A DNA stretch of 64,000 nt, taken from NCBI GenBank assembly GCA_003281455.1, contig QCBX01000006.1, positions 37,027 through 101,026 of the forward strand, in the 5' to 3' direction. A program made the translations under genes and the position numbers. The DNA comes from Prochlorococcus sp. AG-347-J21 (GTDB taxonomy: Bacteria > Cyanobacteriota > Cyanobacteriia > PCC-6307 > Cyanobiaceae). This document shows positions 47,740 through 58,494 of the stretch, piece after piece. How positions within the stretch are numbered: the stretch's first letter is position 1; the number at the start of each line of letters is the position of its first letter. The notes beneath the pieces were generated by a model. The model did not search any database. It saw only the letters and a list, made by a program, of their open reading frames with translations, and had not been told where the DNA came from.

Positions 47740-49344
47740 ATGTTGGGAACTTTTGGAGCTGGATTGTCAAATTTCCCTTGGTTATCTGCTTCAATTTTGT
47801 TTCCAATTGGTAGTGCATTTGTGATACCTTTTTTCCCAGACAAAGGGGATGGCAAAGAGGTGAGATGGTTTGCATTGTCTATTGCATTAATAACTTTTTT
47901 AATAACTGTTGGTTCATATATAAATGGCTTTGATATTAGTAATGAAAATGTTCAACTTAAAGAAAATATTAGTTGGCTCCCAGATTTAGGTCTTACTTGG
48001 TCTGTTGGCGCTGATGGCATGTCTATGCCATTAATATTATTGACTAGTTTTATAACTGCTTTAGCAGTTCTTGCTGCATGGCCAGTAAAGTTCAAACCAA
48101 AGTTATTTTTCTTTTTGATATTGGTTATGGATGGTGGGCAAATCGCTGTGTTTGCAGTTCAAGATATGCTTTTGTTCTTTCTAACTTGGGAACTTGAGTT
48201 AATTCCCGTTTATTTATTACTGGCTATATGGGGTGGCAAAAATCGACAATATGCAGCAACAAAATTCATTATTTATACAGCTGGCAGTTCTATCTTCATT
48301 CTTCTTGCAGCGTTAGCAATGGGTTTCTATGGTACAGAAATTCCTAACTTTGAGTTTTCTCACTTGGCAGCTCAAGATTTTAGTCAAAAATTCCAAATAT
48401 TATGTTATGTAGGGCTTTTAATTGCATTTGGTGTGAAATTACCAATAGTACCTCTTCATACTTGGCTACCAGATGCGCATGGAGAGGCTACAGCTCCTGT
48501 TCATATGCTTTTGGCAGGAATTTTATTAAAGATGGGAGGATATGCTCTTTTAAGATTTAATGCACAATTATTACCTGTTGCTCATGCTCAATTTGCCCCA
48601 TTATTAATAGTTCTAGGGGTAGTCAATATAATTTATGCTGCATTAACATCTTTTGCTCAAAGAAATCTTAAAAGAAAAATTGCATACAGTTCGATAAGTC
48701 ATATGGGATTTGTTCTTATTGGTATCGGGAGTTTTAGTAGCCTTGGAACAAGCGGAGCTATGCTGCAAATGGTTAGTCATGGATTAATAGGTGCAAGTTT
48801 ATTTTTTCTTGTTGGTGCCACCTATGACAGGACAAAGACTCTTAAACTTGATGAAATGAGTGGAGTAGGACAAAAAATGAGAATTATGTTTGCTCTATGG
48901 ACTGCCTGCTCCCTGGCTTCCCTGGCTTTGCCTGGTATGAGTGGATTTGTTTCAGAATTAATGGTATTTACAGGATTTGTTACTGATGAAGTGTACACAC
49001 TACCCTTTAGGGTGGTGATGGCCTCTCTAGCTGCTATCGGTGTAATACTTACTCCTATTTATCTACTTTCAATGTTACGAGAAATTTTCTTTGGTAAAGA
49101 AAATCCTAAATTAATCGAAGAACGAAAACTTATAGATGCAGAGCCAAGGGAAGTTTATATTGTTGCTTGTTTACTTTTACCGATTATTGGAATAGGTTTG
49201 TACCCAAGATTAGTTACTGAAAGTTATATTGCATCTATCAATAATTTGGTCGATCGAGATTTAATTGCAGTTAAAGGAGCTGTGAAAACAAATATTTTCT
49301 CAGGAACTAAAACAAATGCCATCATAAAAGCCCCAACAATATAA
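47740..49344 (+). CDS. ndhD: NDH-1 subunit 4 (NdhD1)
   Basis: 534 residues from the ATG at 47740; a TTG at 47704 would add twelve. Antiporter-like membrane subunit with about fourteen helices. Key stretches are [39 protein letters not shown] and [20 protein letters not shown], with the channel lysines and histidine. It joins NdhF in the proton-pumping membrane arm. The NdhD1 form (respiratory/cyclic) is inferred from sequence and pairing with ndhF. Confidence 0.95.
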   Translation: MLGTFGAGLSNFPWLSASILFPIGSAFVIPFFPDKGDGKEVRWFALSIALITFLITVGSYINGFDISNENVQLKENISWLPDLGLTWSVGADGMSMPLILLTSFITALAVLAAWPVKFKPKLFFFLILVMDGGQIAVFAVQDMLLFFLTWELELIPVYLLLAIWGGKNRQYAATKFIIYTAGSSIFILLAALAMGFYGTEIPNFEFSHLAAQDFSQKFQILCYVGLLIAFGVKLPIVPLHTWLPDAHGEATAPVHMLLAGILLKMGGYALLRFNAQLLPVAHAQFAPLLIVLGVVNIIYAALTSFAQRNLKRKIAYSSISHMGFVLIGIGSFSSLGTSGAMLQMVSHGLIGASLFFLVGATYDRTKTLKLDEMSGVGQKMRIMFALWTACSLASLALPGMSGFVSELMVFTGFVTDEVYTLPFRVVMASLAAIGVILTPIYLLSMLREIFFGKENPKLIEERKLIDAEPREVYIVACLLLPIIGIGLYPRLVTESYIASINNLVDRDLIAVKGAVKTNIFSGTKTNAIIKAPTI

Positions 49345-49466
49345 TTTTTAAATTAATGCAATATTGTTTGGCATTAAATAAATTAAAAGATATCTTGTAA
49401 ATAGATTTTATATATTTCAAAATATCTTATTTCAATACTATTGATAGGCAACAACTAGGCCCTAGA

Positions 49467-50288
49467 TTGTTGATTAAGTTTCTTCAAGATGCTGCAGGTA
49501 AAGGTGAGCTTGATCCATGGGATATTGATGTAATAAGTGTAATTGATAGTTTTTTAGAGCAATATTCACATACTTTTAATCAATCTTCAAATAGTCAAAT
49601 CTCATATCATAAGGATTTATCTGAGACGAGTGAGGCATTTTTTGCGGCTTCTGTACTAGTTAATTTAAAGGCTCAAGTTTTGGAATCTGATGTGTTTAAA
49701 CAAAATTCGTCAGATTTTGAAGATGATTTTGATGTAGATGATCAAGATTGGATTGATCAAGAATTTGATATTCCAAAATATCCTGAACAATATTTAAGAA
49801 GAAGATCAATAGCACATCCAATTCTTAAGCGTACGACCACTTTGGGAGAACTGGTAAGTCAATTAGAGTCTATTGCTGAAGTTATAGAAACCCAAGACCT
49901 TCTCCTTATGAAGAGAAAAAGGAATAAAAAATATTCTGATAGGGCCCTAATTTCTCACGTGAAATCTTTATCACATCGCGAGAAACTACCAGAAACAACT
50001 AAAGAATTAGGCAAATTTATTGATGGCTGGGAAAAAGCATTACAGTGGACAGATTTTGAATATTTAGTTGAAAAGTGGCAAAAAGTTGTAAAAAATGATT
50101 TAGATAAAGATCGTCTTGGTGTTTTTTGGGCTTTGTTATTTTTATCTTCTGAAAATAAAATTGAAATTAAACAAATTAATTCTTTATATGGTCCAATTCA
50201 AATAAAAAGAATAATTCCTGATGGAGGCTTGGCTCAATTGCCCATAGAAAATCTTGAGGTGAAAAATACCTCATCTTCGGCTGCTTAG
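49467..50288 (+). CDS. scpA: Segregation and condensation protein ScpA
   Basis: 273 residues from the TTG at 49467. FLQDAAGKGELDPWDIDVIS at the start and the EAFFAASVLVNLKAQVLE helix are the ScpA kleisin signature, with the winged-helix end LGVFWALLFLSSENKIEIKQ. It bridges SMC heads. The frame is open for 66 bases upstream and would encode RQQLGPRL ahead of the start, which looks like the family; no ATG, GTG or TTG serves that region, so the true start may be a rare ATT at 49440. scpB is not in the window. Confidence 0.88.
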   Translation: MLIKFLQDAAGKGELDPWDIDVISVIDSFLEQYSHTFNQSSNSQISYHKDLSETSEAFFAASVLVNLKAQVLESDVFKQNSSDFEDDFDVDDQDWIDQEFDIPKYPEQYLRRRSIAHPILKRTTTLGELVSQLESIAEVIETQDLLLMKRKRNKKYSDRALISHVKSLSHREKLPETTKELGKFIDGWEKALQWTDFEYLVEKWQKVVKNDLDKDRLGVFWALLFLSSENKIEIKQINSLYGPIQIKRIIPDGGLAQLPIENLEVKNTSSSAA

Positions 50289-50336
50289 CAGCTTAATAGT
50301 AATAACGTATAATCTTTAAAAAGAGGTTTTGAATTC

Positions 50337-51515
50337 ATGAAGGCAATGATACTTGCGGCGGGTAAAGGTACACGTGTTCAGCCGATTACGCATGTTATTC
50401 CAAAACCTATGATTCCAATTTTGCAAAAACCTGTTATGGAGTTTCTCTTAGAACTTTTAAGAGAACATAACTTTAAGGAAATAATGGTGAATGTTTCTCA
50501 TTTAGCTGAAGAAATTGAAAATTATTTTAGGGATGGTCAAAGATTTGGAGTAGAAATAGCTTATAGCTTTGAAGGAAGAATTGAAGATGGTGAATTGATA
50601 GGTGATGCGTTAGGTTCAGCAGGAGGATTAAAAAAAATTCAGGATTTTCAAAATTTCTTTGATGAAACTTTTGTTGTTTTATGTGGGGATGCTTTAGTTG
50701 ATTTAGATTTAACTCAGGCTGTAAAAAAACATAAGCAGAAAGGAGCTATTGCAAGCTTGATAACTAAAAAGGTAACTAAAGATCAAGTATCAAGTTACGG
50801 AGTTGTAGTTTCAGATGAAAATGGACGAATCAAGGCTTTTCAAGAAAAGCCATCAGTTGATCAAGCTTTAAGTGACTCTATTAATACAGGAATTTATCTT
50901 TTTGAACCAGAAATTTTTAATTACATACCGTCAGCAGAGAAATTTGATATTGGAGCTGATCTCTTCCCTAAACTTGTTGAGATGGATTTGCCATTTTTTG
51001 CGTTACCAATGGATTTTGAATGGGTAGATATTGGAAAAGTTCCTGATTATTGGAGTGCTATTAGAAATGTATTACAAGGTAAGGTAAGACAAGTGCAAAT
51101 CCCTGGTAAGGAAATTAAACCAGGAGTTTTTACCGGTTTAAATGTAGCGGCTAACTGGGAAAAAGTTAATATTACCGGCCCTGTTTATATAGGAGGCATG
51201 ACAATGATAGAAGATGGAGCAACTATTATTGGACCTTCTATGATTGGACCAAGTTGTTGCATTTGTGAGGGGGCAACTATAGATAACTCAATTATTTTTG
51301 ATTATTCAAAAATTGGTAAAGGTGTGCGACTTATGGATAAGTTAGTGTTTGGTAAATATTGCGTTGGAAAAAATGGAGATCATTTTGATTTGGAAGATGC
51401 AGCATTAGATTGGTTAATCGCAGATTCAAGAAGATCTGATTTGACTGAGCCATCACCTCAACAGAAAGCCATGGCAGAATTATTAGGGACTGATTTGATT
51501 AATATTCCAGATTAA
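50337..51515 (+). CDS. NDP-sugar nucleotidyltransferase with left-handed beta-helix tail
   Basis: 392 residues. MKAMILAAGKGTRVQPITHV and KPMIPILQKPV are the pyrophosphorylase signature; VVLCGDALVDLDL holds the metal-binding D. The C-terminal 130 residues have hexapeptide-like repeats (GPVYIGGMTMIEDGATIIGP). This is the mannose-1-phosphate guanylyltransferase-like/glucose-1-phosphate transferase group; the sugar and base cannot be fixed by sequence alone. ATG preceded by GAGG. Convergent with metF (17-base overlap). Confidence 0.85.
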   Translation: MKAMILAAGKGTRVQPITHVIPKPMIPILQKPVMEFLLELLREHNFKEIMVNVSHLAEEIENYFRDGQRFGVEIAYSFEGRIEDGELIGDALGSAGGLKKIQDFQNFFDETFVVLCGDALVDLDLTQAVKKHKQKGAIASLITKKVTKDQVSSYGVVVSDENGRIKAFQEKPSVDQALSDSINTGIYLFEPEIFNYIPSAEKFDIGADLFPKLVEMDLPFFALPMDFEWVDIGKVPDYWSAIRNVLQGKVRQVQIPGKEIKPGVFTGLNVAANWEKVNITGPVYIGGMTMIEDGATIIGPSMIGPSCCICEGATIDNSIIFDYSKIGKGVRLMDKLVFGKYCVGKNGDHFDLEDAALDWLIADSRRSDLTEPSPQQKAMAELLGTDLINIPD

Positions 51516-52389
51516 GACCAGCTTTTGCAATAATCTCTGGTATTAGATGCTCTGATTTAACTGCCATTAGATGAATACCATTTGCGATATTAATAAAATC
51601 ATGAGCTTGTTCAGATGCAATTTGAATACCTACTTTTAATGGGTCTTTAGCATCTTTAAGACGATTTAAGATTTTTTCAGGGATGTTTGCGCCTGGAACG
51701 TATTTGTTTATAAAGAGAGCGTTTTTGTAAGACTTTAGTAGGAATACACCTGCAATTACTGGAATTTCAAGAGGCTTGCTAATTTTTTCACAAAACTCTA
51801 TCAAATTTTCTTTTTCCATAACCATTTGAGTTTGTATAAATCCAGCTCCAGCCTCTTTTTTCTTTCTCAATCTATTTTCTAAACTTCTTTTATTTCTGCA
51901 ATTTGGATCAGCTGCAGCACCTGCAAAAATAAATGTTTTTTTATCGGAAAGTTCTCCTAGAGTAGGATCAATTCCTTTATTAAAGGCCTGAATTTGCTGA
52001 AGCAATCTAACTGACTCAAATTCATGTACGGCCTTGGTATCTTGTTGATCCCCAGCTTTTACTGAATCACCGGTAATGCATAAGATGTTTTTAATTCCTA
52101 AAGCATTTGCTCCCAGAATATCTGATTGTAAAGCAATTTTATTACGATCTCTGCAAGAAATTTGCATTACTGGTTCTATCCCATTTTCCAGTAATAGTTT
52201 GGACATTGCCAAGCTGCACATTCTCATTACAGCTCTGCTTCCATCTGTAATGTTAACAGCATGTACCTTATCTTTCAAAAGTTGTGCTATCTTAAGAGAT
52301 CTTATGGGGCTTCCACCTCTTGGCGGCATTAACTCTGCCGTTATTACCTTAGATTTTTTTTCTAAAGTCTGCTGAAGTTTTGATTTCAA
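51499..52389 (-). CDS. metF: Methylenetetrahydrofolate reductase
   Basis: 296 residues with a TTG start. An FAD enzyme of the TIM-barrel family that makes 5-methyl-THF for methionine synthesis. VITAELMPPRGGSPIRSLKI at the start, NILCITGDSVKAGDQQDTKA in the middle, and AGAGFIQTQMVMEKENLIEF and IPVIAGVFLLKSYKNALFIN later are typical. Convergent with the sugar nucleotidyltransferase; divergent from pedR. Confidence 0.93.
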   Translation of the reverse strand: MKSKLQQTLEKKSKVITAELMPPRGGSPIRSLKIAQLLKDKVHAVNITDGSRAVMRMCSLAMSKLLLENGIEPVMQISCRDRNKIALQSDILGANALGIKNILCITGDSVKAGDQQDTKAVHEFESVRLLQQIQAFNKGIDPTLGELSDKKTFIFAGAAADPNCRNKRSLENRLRKKKEAGAGFIQTQMVMEKENLIEFCEKISKPLEIPVIAGVFLLKSYKNALFINKYVPGANIPEKILNRLKDAKDPLKVGIQIASEQAHDFINIANGIHLMAVKSEHLIPEIIAKAGLNLEY

Positions 52390-52466
52390 TTGCTTTTGTT
52401 GCCTAGTTGGTTAACAAGTGTACTGAGATTGCTAAACTTAATTAATATAAAAAAGGAACTGTTTAA

Positions 52467-52745
52467 ATGCAAATGGTTGATGAAGAAGTAAACAACATTG
52501 ATATGATGGGTCTCTCAGCAAGGGAGATGGAAATCATTGATCTCGTAGCTGATGGTCTTACAAATCAAGAAATTGCGGTAAAACTAACTATTAGTAAAAG
52601 AACTGTTGATAATCATGTAAGTAATATGTTTACAAAAACTGGTTCTAAAAATAGAGTAGCACTTTTGAATTGGGCAATGGACAACGGAAAGATTTGTAGA
52701 GATGGGTTTAATTGTTGTACGCTCCCGGACTCTGATCAAGATTAG
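52467..52745 (+). CDS. pedR: LuxR-type regulator PedR
   Basis: 92 residues, a single helix-turn-helix of the LuxR family: LSAREMEIIDLVADGLTNQE, then IAVKLTISKRTVDNHVSNMF. The tail NWAMDNGKICRDGFNCCTLP, with three cysteines, is distinctive of PedR, a small redox regulator that responds to photosynthetic electron transport through thioredoxin. No receiver domain is present. ATG start. Its end overlaps convergently by 38 bases with the small gene at 52708. Confidence 0.85.
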   Translation: MQMVDEEVNNIDMMGLSAREMEIIDLVADGLTNQEIAVKLTISKRTVDNHVSNMFTKTGSKNRVALLNWAMDNGKICRDGFNCCTLPDSDQD

Positions 52746-52896
52746 AATTACCCTTTAATTTTTTTGTATTATTAGCCAAATCCATTAGACAATAATTTGT
52801 AGAACCTAATTCGAAGAGTTCAGCATATGCAATACATGCATCCTTGTCTGAATCAACGAATCTCAATATTCCTTCTTTGTCGTAAAGACCATACAT
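52708..52896 (-). CDS. Small conserved protein, unknown function
   Basis: 62 residues. YGLYDKEGILRFVDSDKDAC and IAYAELFELGSTNYCLMDLA look like a folded small protein common to marine picocyanobacteria, but I assign no function. Two cysteines lie in the core. It overlaps the pedR end by 38 bases on the opposite strand, so the last 12 or so codons are shared; a shorter protein is unlikely because the frame has no earlier stop. Confidence 0.55.
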   Translation of the reverse strand: MYGLYDKEGILRFVDSDKDACIAYAELFELGSTNYCLMDLANNTKKLKGNSNLDQSPGAYNN

Positions 52897-52986
52897 CTGA
52901 AGAAAATAAAAATAAGTTTGCTTAAATATAAAGAAAATATAAAGGATGAGTGGCTCCTCTGCCTAGTCTCTTTTAAAAGTTGTTTA

Positions 52987-53460
52987 TTATTCTTCGTTCC
53001 ACCCTGAAAAAGGATTGTTGGCAAGACTGAAATTGGAGTAATGGGTCAGCCCAGTAATTTCTTTTGAAATGAAAGATGGAAGAATTAAATCTTCCTCTTC
53101 ATTAGAAAGTTCAATTTCTGCAATTTCAAGTGGATAATTATTTTCTTTAAAGCAATCTATAATCCAAGATTTTTTGTCAATTTCTAGAAAGTATCTATCT
53201 TTTTTAATTGTGTTTGAGAGATTTGACATTATTGTTTCAGCATCGCTTCGTGGAATGGAGTATTCAAATTCAAAGTTGGTAAAACCCTTGATATGTTTTT
53301 TAAGTGTAATTTTAGAGTTTTTGCCTATAAGCCTTACCCTAATAATCCAACCATCTAAACTTTTTGAAAAATATCCTTGTTCAATATAAACTTGTTTATT
53401 TATGAATTCTTTCCAATTATCATTTTTTATAAGAAATCTTCTTTCTATCTCAAGGGCCAT
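52987..53460 (-). CDS. CYTH-domain protein (triphosphate tunnel metalloenzyme)
   Basis: 157 residues. It opens with LEIERRFLI, the E-x-E-x-(K/R) signature of the CYTH family, and has GWIIRVRLIG, KITLKKHIKG, FEFEYSIP and WIIDCFKENNYPLEIAEIEL, strands of an eight-stranded tunnel. Members hydrolyse inorganic or nucleoside triphosphates with Mg. It abuts the nadK stop with no gap on the same strand, so co-expression with nadK is likely. Confidence 0.88.
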   Translation of the reverse strand: MALEIERRFLIKNDNWKEFINKQVYIEQGYFSKSLDGWIIRVRLIGKNSKITLKKHIKGFTNFEFEYSIPRSDAETIMSNLSNTIKKDRYFLEIDKKSWIIDCFKENNYPLEIAEIELSNEEEDLILPSFISKEITGLTHYSNFSLANNPFSGWNEE

Positions 53461-54372
53461 TTAATTTTTGAAATAATTTGGAGACAAATCGCCTTTCCAA
53501 TCTAGTTTTTTTATTAAGGTATTATAGTAACTTGTACTTTTTTTAAACTTTATTATTTTGCAGGGTGATTTCCCTTTCTTGATCTCACAATAATAATTTT
53601 CCTTAATGGTCATACATTTTGAACCGTCAGTCCATAATTTAATTTCCCCTTTACTTTTTTTTACTGGCTTAATGACTACCGTACTTGTATTAGGTATGAC
53701 GATTGGTCTACTAGCCAAACTCATTGGGCATATAGGGTTAATAATCATTCCATCTATACTTGGATGTACTATTGGACCTCCTGCAGCCATTGAGTAGGCT
53801 GTTGAACCCGTAGTTGTAGCTACAATCAATCCATCACCTTTATATTCATTTACCTTCTCATTATCTATTTCAATTTGTATTTGGTTGGTCGGAGAAATAT
53901 CTTCTTCAACGGATTTAAAATAAAAATCATTTAAGGCGTTATAGCTTTTTATTATTTTTTTCTCAGAACTTGTCCCCTCAATACAAACATTGCAATTTAA
54001 TCTATTACGAAAGTCAATTAAATATTCTTCGTTTTCAAGGATTTTAATAAAAGATTTGTCAAATAAAAATTCTTTCTCTTGAGTAAGAAACCCCAAATTA
54101 CCTCCAATATTAATACTCAATAAAGGAATATCATAATCAGCTAATGCATTTGCACATTTCAGGAAGGTTCCATCTCCACCAAGAACTATGCCAATATTCG
54201 GCTGTAATTTTAGATTACAAAAATATTTTTCAATTTCATCTTTATGAAAATCACTTTCAAATCTTTTTGATTGTATATTTTTTGCTTTTAGGACTTCTTC
54301 ACAAAATTTAGAAGCCTCTTGAGCTATAGAACTATCTGAACGATATACAATAAGCACCAATGAAAGTTTCAT
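53461..54372 (-). CDS. nadK: NAD kinase
   Basis: 303 residues. [20 protein letters not shown] near 61-80 (catalytic GGDG), NAxNE-like NALNDFYFK, and [20 protein letters not shown] near 180-199 are the NadK signature. It phosphorylates NAD to NADP. Cyanobacteria usually encode two; this one lies downstream of ndhE on the same strand, 9 bases away, suggesting one transcript linking NDH-1 and NADP supply. Confidence 0.94.
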   Translation of the reverse strand: MKLSLVLIVYRSDSSIAQEASKFCEEVLKAKNIQSKRFESDFHKDEIEKYFCNLKLQPNIGIVLGGDGTFLKCANALADYDIPLLSINIGGNLGFLTQEKEFLFDKSFIKILENEEYLIDFRNRLNCNVCIEGTSSEKKIIKSYNALNDFYFKSVEEDISPTNQIQIEIDNEKVNEYKGDGLIVATTTGSTAYSMAAGGPIVHPSIDGMIINPICPMSLASRPIVIPNTSTVVIKPVKKSKGEIKLWTDGSKCMTIKENYYCEIKKGKSPCKIIKFKKSTSYYNTLIKKLDWKGDLSPNYFKN

Positions 54373-54381
54373 TTAGTGGTT

Positions 54382-54702
54382 TTACCATTTTAATAAATTA
54401 AAACTTTCCATATCTACAGTCACCCTATTCCTGTAAAGAGATAACAAGATAGCTAATCCAACTGCTGCTTCTGCGGCAGCTACAGTAATCACAAAAATTG
54501 TAAAAACTTGTCCTTGAATTAAATTATTATCAACATAGGAAGAAAACGCCATTAAGTTTATATTTACTGCATTAAGCATTAACTCAATACTCATAAGAAC
54601 TCTTACTGCATTCCTGCTATTTAATAATCCCCAAATACCAATGCAAAATAGTGCTGAAGAAACTATTAAAAAAGCTTGAAGAGGAATTGATTCTAAATTC
54701 AT
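54382..54702 (-). CDS. ndhE: NDH-1 subunit 4L (NdhE)
   Basis: 106 residues, three membrane helices. NuoK-type: [40 protein letters not shown] (with the conserved channel glutamate) and [19 protein letters not shown]. It sits in the ndhA-I-G-E order usual for cyanobacteria. Confidence 0.96.
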   Translation of the reverse strand: MNLESIPLQAFLIVSSALFCIGIWGLLNSRNAVRVLMSIELMLNAVNINLMAFSSYVDNNLIQGQVFTIFVITVAAAEAAVGLAILLSLYRNRVTVDMESFNLLKW

Positions 54703-54720
54703 AATAAGAAATACAAAAGG

Positions 54721-55320
54721 TTAATTTTTATTTGTAAGTAATGGTTCTGGTGATTTTTCAATTAACTCTTGATCAACAGGTAGTCCTGTCGAAATATCTT
54801 TGGTCATTACATCTCTTCTAGCTAAAACAATAGCCCCAATCATTGCCATTAAAAGTAAGACTGAAGCTACTTCAAATGGGAGCAAATAATCACTAAAAAG
54901 ATGTTCACCAATCCTAATAGTTGATTCTTCTCCAATAGAGTTTTGAGGACTTGATAAGCTCCATACATTGGTCAAGTCAACTCTTATTAAGAGGCTTAGA
55001 AGGGTTAAACATATCGATGTTGATATAACTCTTCTCGATTTAATGTCATTAATAGGCTTTAAATCTTCTTTTTTATTGACTAGCATTATTGCAAAAATTA
55101 TTAATACATTCACTGCACCTACATAAACTAAAACTTGAGCTGCAGCAACAAAACTTGCATTTAATAGAAGATATAATCCTGCAACACTCATGAAAACTCC
55201 ACCAAGCAGAAATGCTGAATAAACAATACTTTCGAGCAACACAACACCAAGTGCTCCAATAATGACAACTAAAGATAAAACTGTAAAACAAATAAATTGT
55301 GTTGTTATGGCAATGGACAT
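54721..55320 (-). CDS. ndhG: NDH-1 subunit 6 (NdhG)
   Basis: 199 residues, five membrane helices. NuoJ-type: VVLLESIVYSAFLLGGVFMS, AAQVLVYVGAVNVLIIFAIM (with the tilting helix) and FEVASVLLLMAMIGAIVLAR. It lies between ndhI and ndhE on one strand. A hydrophilic tail follows the last helix. Confidence 0.95.
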   Translation of the reverse strand: MSIAITTQFICFTVLSLVVIIGALGVVLLESIVYSAFLLGGVFMSVAGLYLLLNASFVAAAQVLVYVGAVNVLIIFAIMLVNKKEDLKPINDIKSRRVISTSICLTLLSLLIRVDLTNVWSLSSPQNSIGEESTIRIGEHLFSDYLLPFEVASVLLLMAMIGAIVLARRDVMTKDISTGLPVDQELIEKSPEPLLTNKN

Positions 55321-55333
55321 AAATTAATGTGAA

Positions 55334-55960
55334 TTAATTGTTTGGATTAGAAACTTTATCTTTATTTTCATTGGATTCAGGCCTCATCCAATCATAAACT
55401 TCTTCTGGTAATTTACCAACTCTTGCATCTGAAGCTGGGATTTCATGAGGGTCCATGACACCTTTAGGAAGATAGGCAAGTTCTCTTAGAGGTTTAACTG
55501 AAGGATCTGTTGTAACATTTGTGGGTAGTCTGCCAAGTGCTACGTTGTCGAAATTTAAATTGTGCCTGTCAAAAGTAGCTAATTCATATTCTTCGGTCAT
55601 TGACAGACAATTAGTTGGGCAATATTCAACACAATTTCCGCAAAAAATACAAACTCCAAAATCTATTGAATAATTTCTAAGTTCCTTTTTTTTCGTTTCT
55701 TTATTCATTACCCAATCAACTACTGGGAGATTTATAGGACATACTCTCACACAAACTTCACAAGCAATACATTTATCAAATTCATAATGTATCCTTCCTC
55801 TGTATCTTTCAGAAGGTATTAATTTTTCATATGGATATTGAACAGTAACTGGTCTTCTTCGAAGATGATCAAAAGTTACCGATATACCATTGTATAAATA
55901 TTTGCCAGCATTAAATGCTTCTTTGATATAGCTATTTATTTGTTGAAGGAAATTGTTCAT
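55334..55960 (-). CDS. ndhI: NDH-1 subunit I (two 4Fe-4S clusters)
   Basis: 208 residues. Ferredoxin-like subunit with two CxxCxxCxxxCP motifs: [19 protein letters not shown] near 64-82 and [16 protein letters not shown] near 103-118, carrying clusters N6a/N6b between the peripheral arm and quinone. The C-terminal region past 150 is the cyanobacterial extension. It lies 13 bases upstream of ndhG. Confidence 0.96.
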   Translation of the reverse strand: MNNFLQQINSYIKEAFNAGKYLYNGISVTFDHLRRRPVTVQYPYEKLIPSERYRGRIHYEFDKCIACEVCVRVCPINLPVVDWVMNKETKKKELRNYSIDFGVCIFCGNCVEYCPTNCLSMTEEYELATFDRHNLNFDNVALGRLPTNVTTDPSVKPLRELAYLPKGVMDPHEIPASDARVGKLPEEVYDWMRPESNENKDKVSNPNN

Positions 55961-56028
55961 TTCGAAGAATTTACTTAGTTATTTTATTTTAGTGGATTAA
56001 TTTTAAATTTAAGTATTTTTACTTAAAT

Positions 56029-57147
56029 TTAACCACCAAAGAATTGCGGAAAAGCAAGTTTTAATCCTGCTGTTATCAAAAGATTAGCAAGAGAAATTGG
56101 CAGAAGAAACTTCCATCCTAGATCTAAGAGTTGATCAATTCTTACTCTAGGGGTTGTCCAACGTAATAATATTGCAATAAAAACTAAAAGATATGCTTTC
56201 AGTACAGTCATTACAATTCCTAATGATGCAGTGAAAACCTGAATAAAGGGTGCATTAATAGGTAAATTAAGAAACTTAGCTATTAATTCAACTGGAATAG
56301 GAAAACCCCATCCTCCCAAATAAAGTATTGATACTAATAAAGCGGAAAGAATTAAATTAATGTAACTACCTAGGTAGAACAATGCGAATTTCATCCCTGC
56401 ATATTCAGTTTGATATCCCGCAACTAATTCTTCTTCAGCTTCGGGTAAGTCAAACGGAAGTCTCTCACATTCTGCAAGAGCACAAATCCAAAAGACTATA
56501 AAACCAACTGGTTGTCTCCATATATTCCAACTTAGGATTCCAGCACCACTTTGTTGGTTGACAATGTCAACAGTACTTAAAGAATTTGTCATTAGTACAA
56601 TAGCCAGTACAGATAAAGCTAAAGGAATTTCATAACTTATTGATTGAGCCGCTGCTCTTAAACCTCCTAATAAAGAATACTTATTATTTGATGCGTATCC
56701 GCTCATAAGAAGGCCAATTGGCTGAATACTGCTTAAAGCAATCCATAGGAAAATTCCAATGCCAACGTTACTTATCAAAAGGTTTTGTCCAAAAGGAACA
56801 ATTAGCCAGGACAGAATCACTGGGACAAGAACTAATATAGGTCCTGCAGTGAAGAGAATCCCATCCGCTTTGGCAGGAATAATATCTTCTTTGACAAGTA
56901 ACTTAAGACCATCTGCAATTGGTTGGAGGACGCCGAGCGCTCCAGCATATTCTGGACCTATTCTTTGTTGAGCAGCAGCAGATATTTTTCTTTCAAGCCA
57001 AACTGTTACTAAAACGCCAACAACTGCCGCTACCAAAACCAAAAGCATAGGAAGAGGGAGCCATATTATATGAGCGATTTCGCTGGAAAGGCCAAAACCT
57101 TTTAAGAATTCATTAAAACTATATTCGAGATCTAATCCGTATTCCAA
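56029..57147 (-). CDS. ndhA: NDH-1 subunit 1 (NdhA)
   Basis: 372 residues with a TTG start. NuoH-type quinone-binding subunit with eight helices: [40 protein letters not shown] and [19 protein letters not shown] are diagnostic. The family opening near [18 protein letters not shown] supports this start. It leads the ndhA-I-G-E run; gltA lies upstream on the same strand. Confidence 0.96.
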   Translation of the reverse strand: MEYGLDLEYSFNEFLKGFGLSSEIAHIIWLPLPMLLVLVAAVVGVLVTVWLERKISAAAQQRIGPEYAGALGVLQPIADGLKLLVKEDIIPAKADGILFTAGPILVLVPVILSWLIVPFGQNLLISNVGIGIFLWIALSSIQPIGLLMSGYASNNKYSLLGGLRAAAQSISYEIPLALSVLAIVLMTNSLSTVDIVNQQSGAGILSWNIWRQPVGFIVFWICALAECERLPFDLPEAEEELVAGYQTEYAGMKFALFYLGSYINLILSALLVSILYLGGWGFPIPVELIAKFLNLPINAPFIQVFTASLGIVMTVLKAYLLVFIAILLRWTTPRVRIDQLLDLGWKFLLPISLANLLITAGLKLAFPQFFGG

Positions 57148-57222
57148 AATTTTTATGTTATTTACTTAATAGATTAACTCTTCACAAACAATATGTGTGT
57201 TTTTTATGAAAAGCTGCAAATA

Positions 57223-58368
57223 TTATTCTCTACTTTCTAAGCTGATCCAATCTCTTGGTGCTGAACCTGTATAGATTTGCGATGGTCTGAAAATTCTATT
57301 TGCTCCAAGTTGTTCTCTCCAATGAGCTAACCAACCAGCCACTCTAGATATGGCAAAAATTGGAGTAAATAAATCACGAGGAATACCAAGTTTTCTATAA
57401 ACAAGGCCAGAATAAAAATCCACGTTAGGGAATATACCCTTAGGTCCAAGTCTTGGTATTGCCTCTGCCTCAAGTGATTTAGCAACTTCATACATTTCAT
57501 CTGCTCCAAATCTAATAAAAAGTTCTTCTGCAAGTTTTTGAAGAATTATTGCTCTTGGATCTTTGACTTTATATTCTCTGTGGCCAAAGCCCATTATCTT
57601 ACTTTTATTTTTTATTGCATTATCTAAAAAAGACCCAGCATTTTCTGGGGTTTTAATCTCTTCTAACATCGCAATCACATCCTCGTTTGCTCCTCCATGC
57701 AATGGGCCAGCTAAGGTTCCTACTGCAGAGGCGATGACAGCATATGGATCTGTAAGAGTACTTGCAGTCACTCTAGCGCTAAATGTACTTGCGTTTAAAC
57801 TATGTTCGGCATGTAGAATTAAGCACCTATCAAAAACTTTTGCGGCTATAGGATCTTGTTCTTTTTCAGTTAACATGTAAAGAAAATTTGATGAGTAAGT
57901 TAGATCATCTCTAGGTTGAATTGGGTCTTGTCCTTTTCTAATAAGTTGGAATGCTGCAATCATTGTGGGTATTTTTGCTATTAGTCTTATGACTGCGTTG
58001 TAGATGTAATTAGGATCATCTATTGCTCTACGCGAATAGAAGAGCCCCAAAGAAGCTGCACTAGATTGAAGAGCATCCATAGGATGTCCAGTTGCAGGGA
58101 AACATTTCATCATATCTCTAACTCTAAAACTTAACCTTCGATGCATCTGAACTTCTTGCTCGAAATCTCTTAGTTGAATAGCTGTGGGCAATTCACCCCA
58201 AATCAATAGGTAAGCGGTTTCTAAAAAACTGCTTTTTTTGGAAAGTTCCTCAATGGAATAGCCTCTGTACAATAATTTACCTTTGTTGCCGTCAATATCA
58301 CATATGGATGAATTAGTAACTGGGACACCCTCTAATCCTGGTTTTAAAATTAGTTTGTTACTATCCAA
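57223..58368 (-). CDS. gltA: Citrate synthase
   Basis: 381 residues, short type. Histidines in LHAEHSLNASTFSARV and GFGHREYKVKDPRA, and the aspartate in FPNVDFYSGLVY, are the catalytic set. KLLYRGYSIEELS near 31-43 is typical. It condenses oxaloacetate with acetyl-CoA at the entry of the incomplete cyanobacterial TCA cycle. ATG start, no gene in the 126 bases before it. A 2-methylcitrate synthase could look similar, but no other gene for that pathway is here. Confidence 0.93.
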   Translation of the reverse strand: MDSNKLILKPGLEGVPVTNSSICDIDGNKGKLLYRGYSIEELSKKSSFLETAYLLIWGELPTAIQLRDFEQEVQMHRRLSFRVRDMMKCFPATGHPMDALQSSAASLGLFYSRRAIDDPNYIYNAVIRLIAKIPTMIAAFQLIRKGQDPIQPRDDLTYSSNFLYMLTEKEQDPIAAKVFDRCLILHAEHSLNASTFSARVTASTLTDPYAVIASAVGTLAGPLHGGANEDVIAMLEEIKTPENAGSFLDNAIKNKSKIMGFGHREYKVKDPRAIILQKLAEELFIRFGADEMYEVAKSLEAEAIPRLGPKGIFPNVDFYSGLVYRKLGIPRDLFTPIFAISRVAGWLAHWREQLGANRIFRPSQIYTGSAPRDWISLESRE

Positions 58369-58494
58369 TTGCTTAATTCAATATCAAATACTTATAGATT
58401 AAAGATAGTCAAATAATTTTTAATTAACCACAAGATATTAACTTCGCAAAAAATTAAAATGATTGTTTTTGAAGCTTGTTTGAATAAATTTAAT

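Noticed and set aside
49350..49378. Hairpin TTAATGC/GCATTAA after ndhD as a terminator
   Set aside because: The loop is 11 bases, the stem is short and AT-rich, and no U-run follows.
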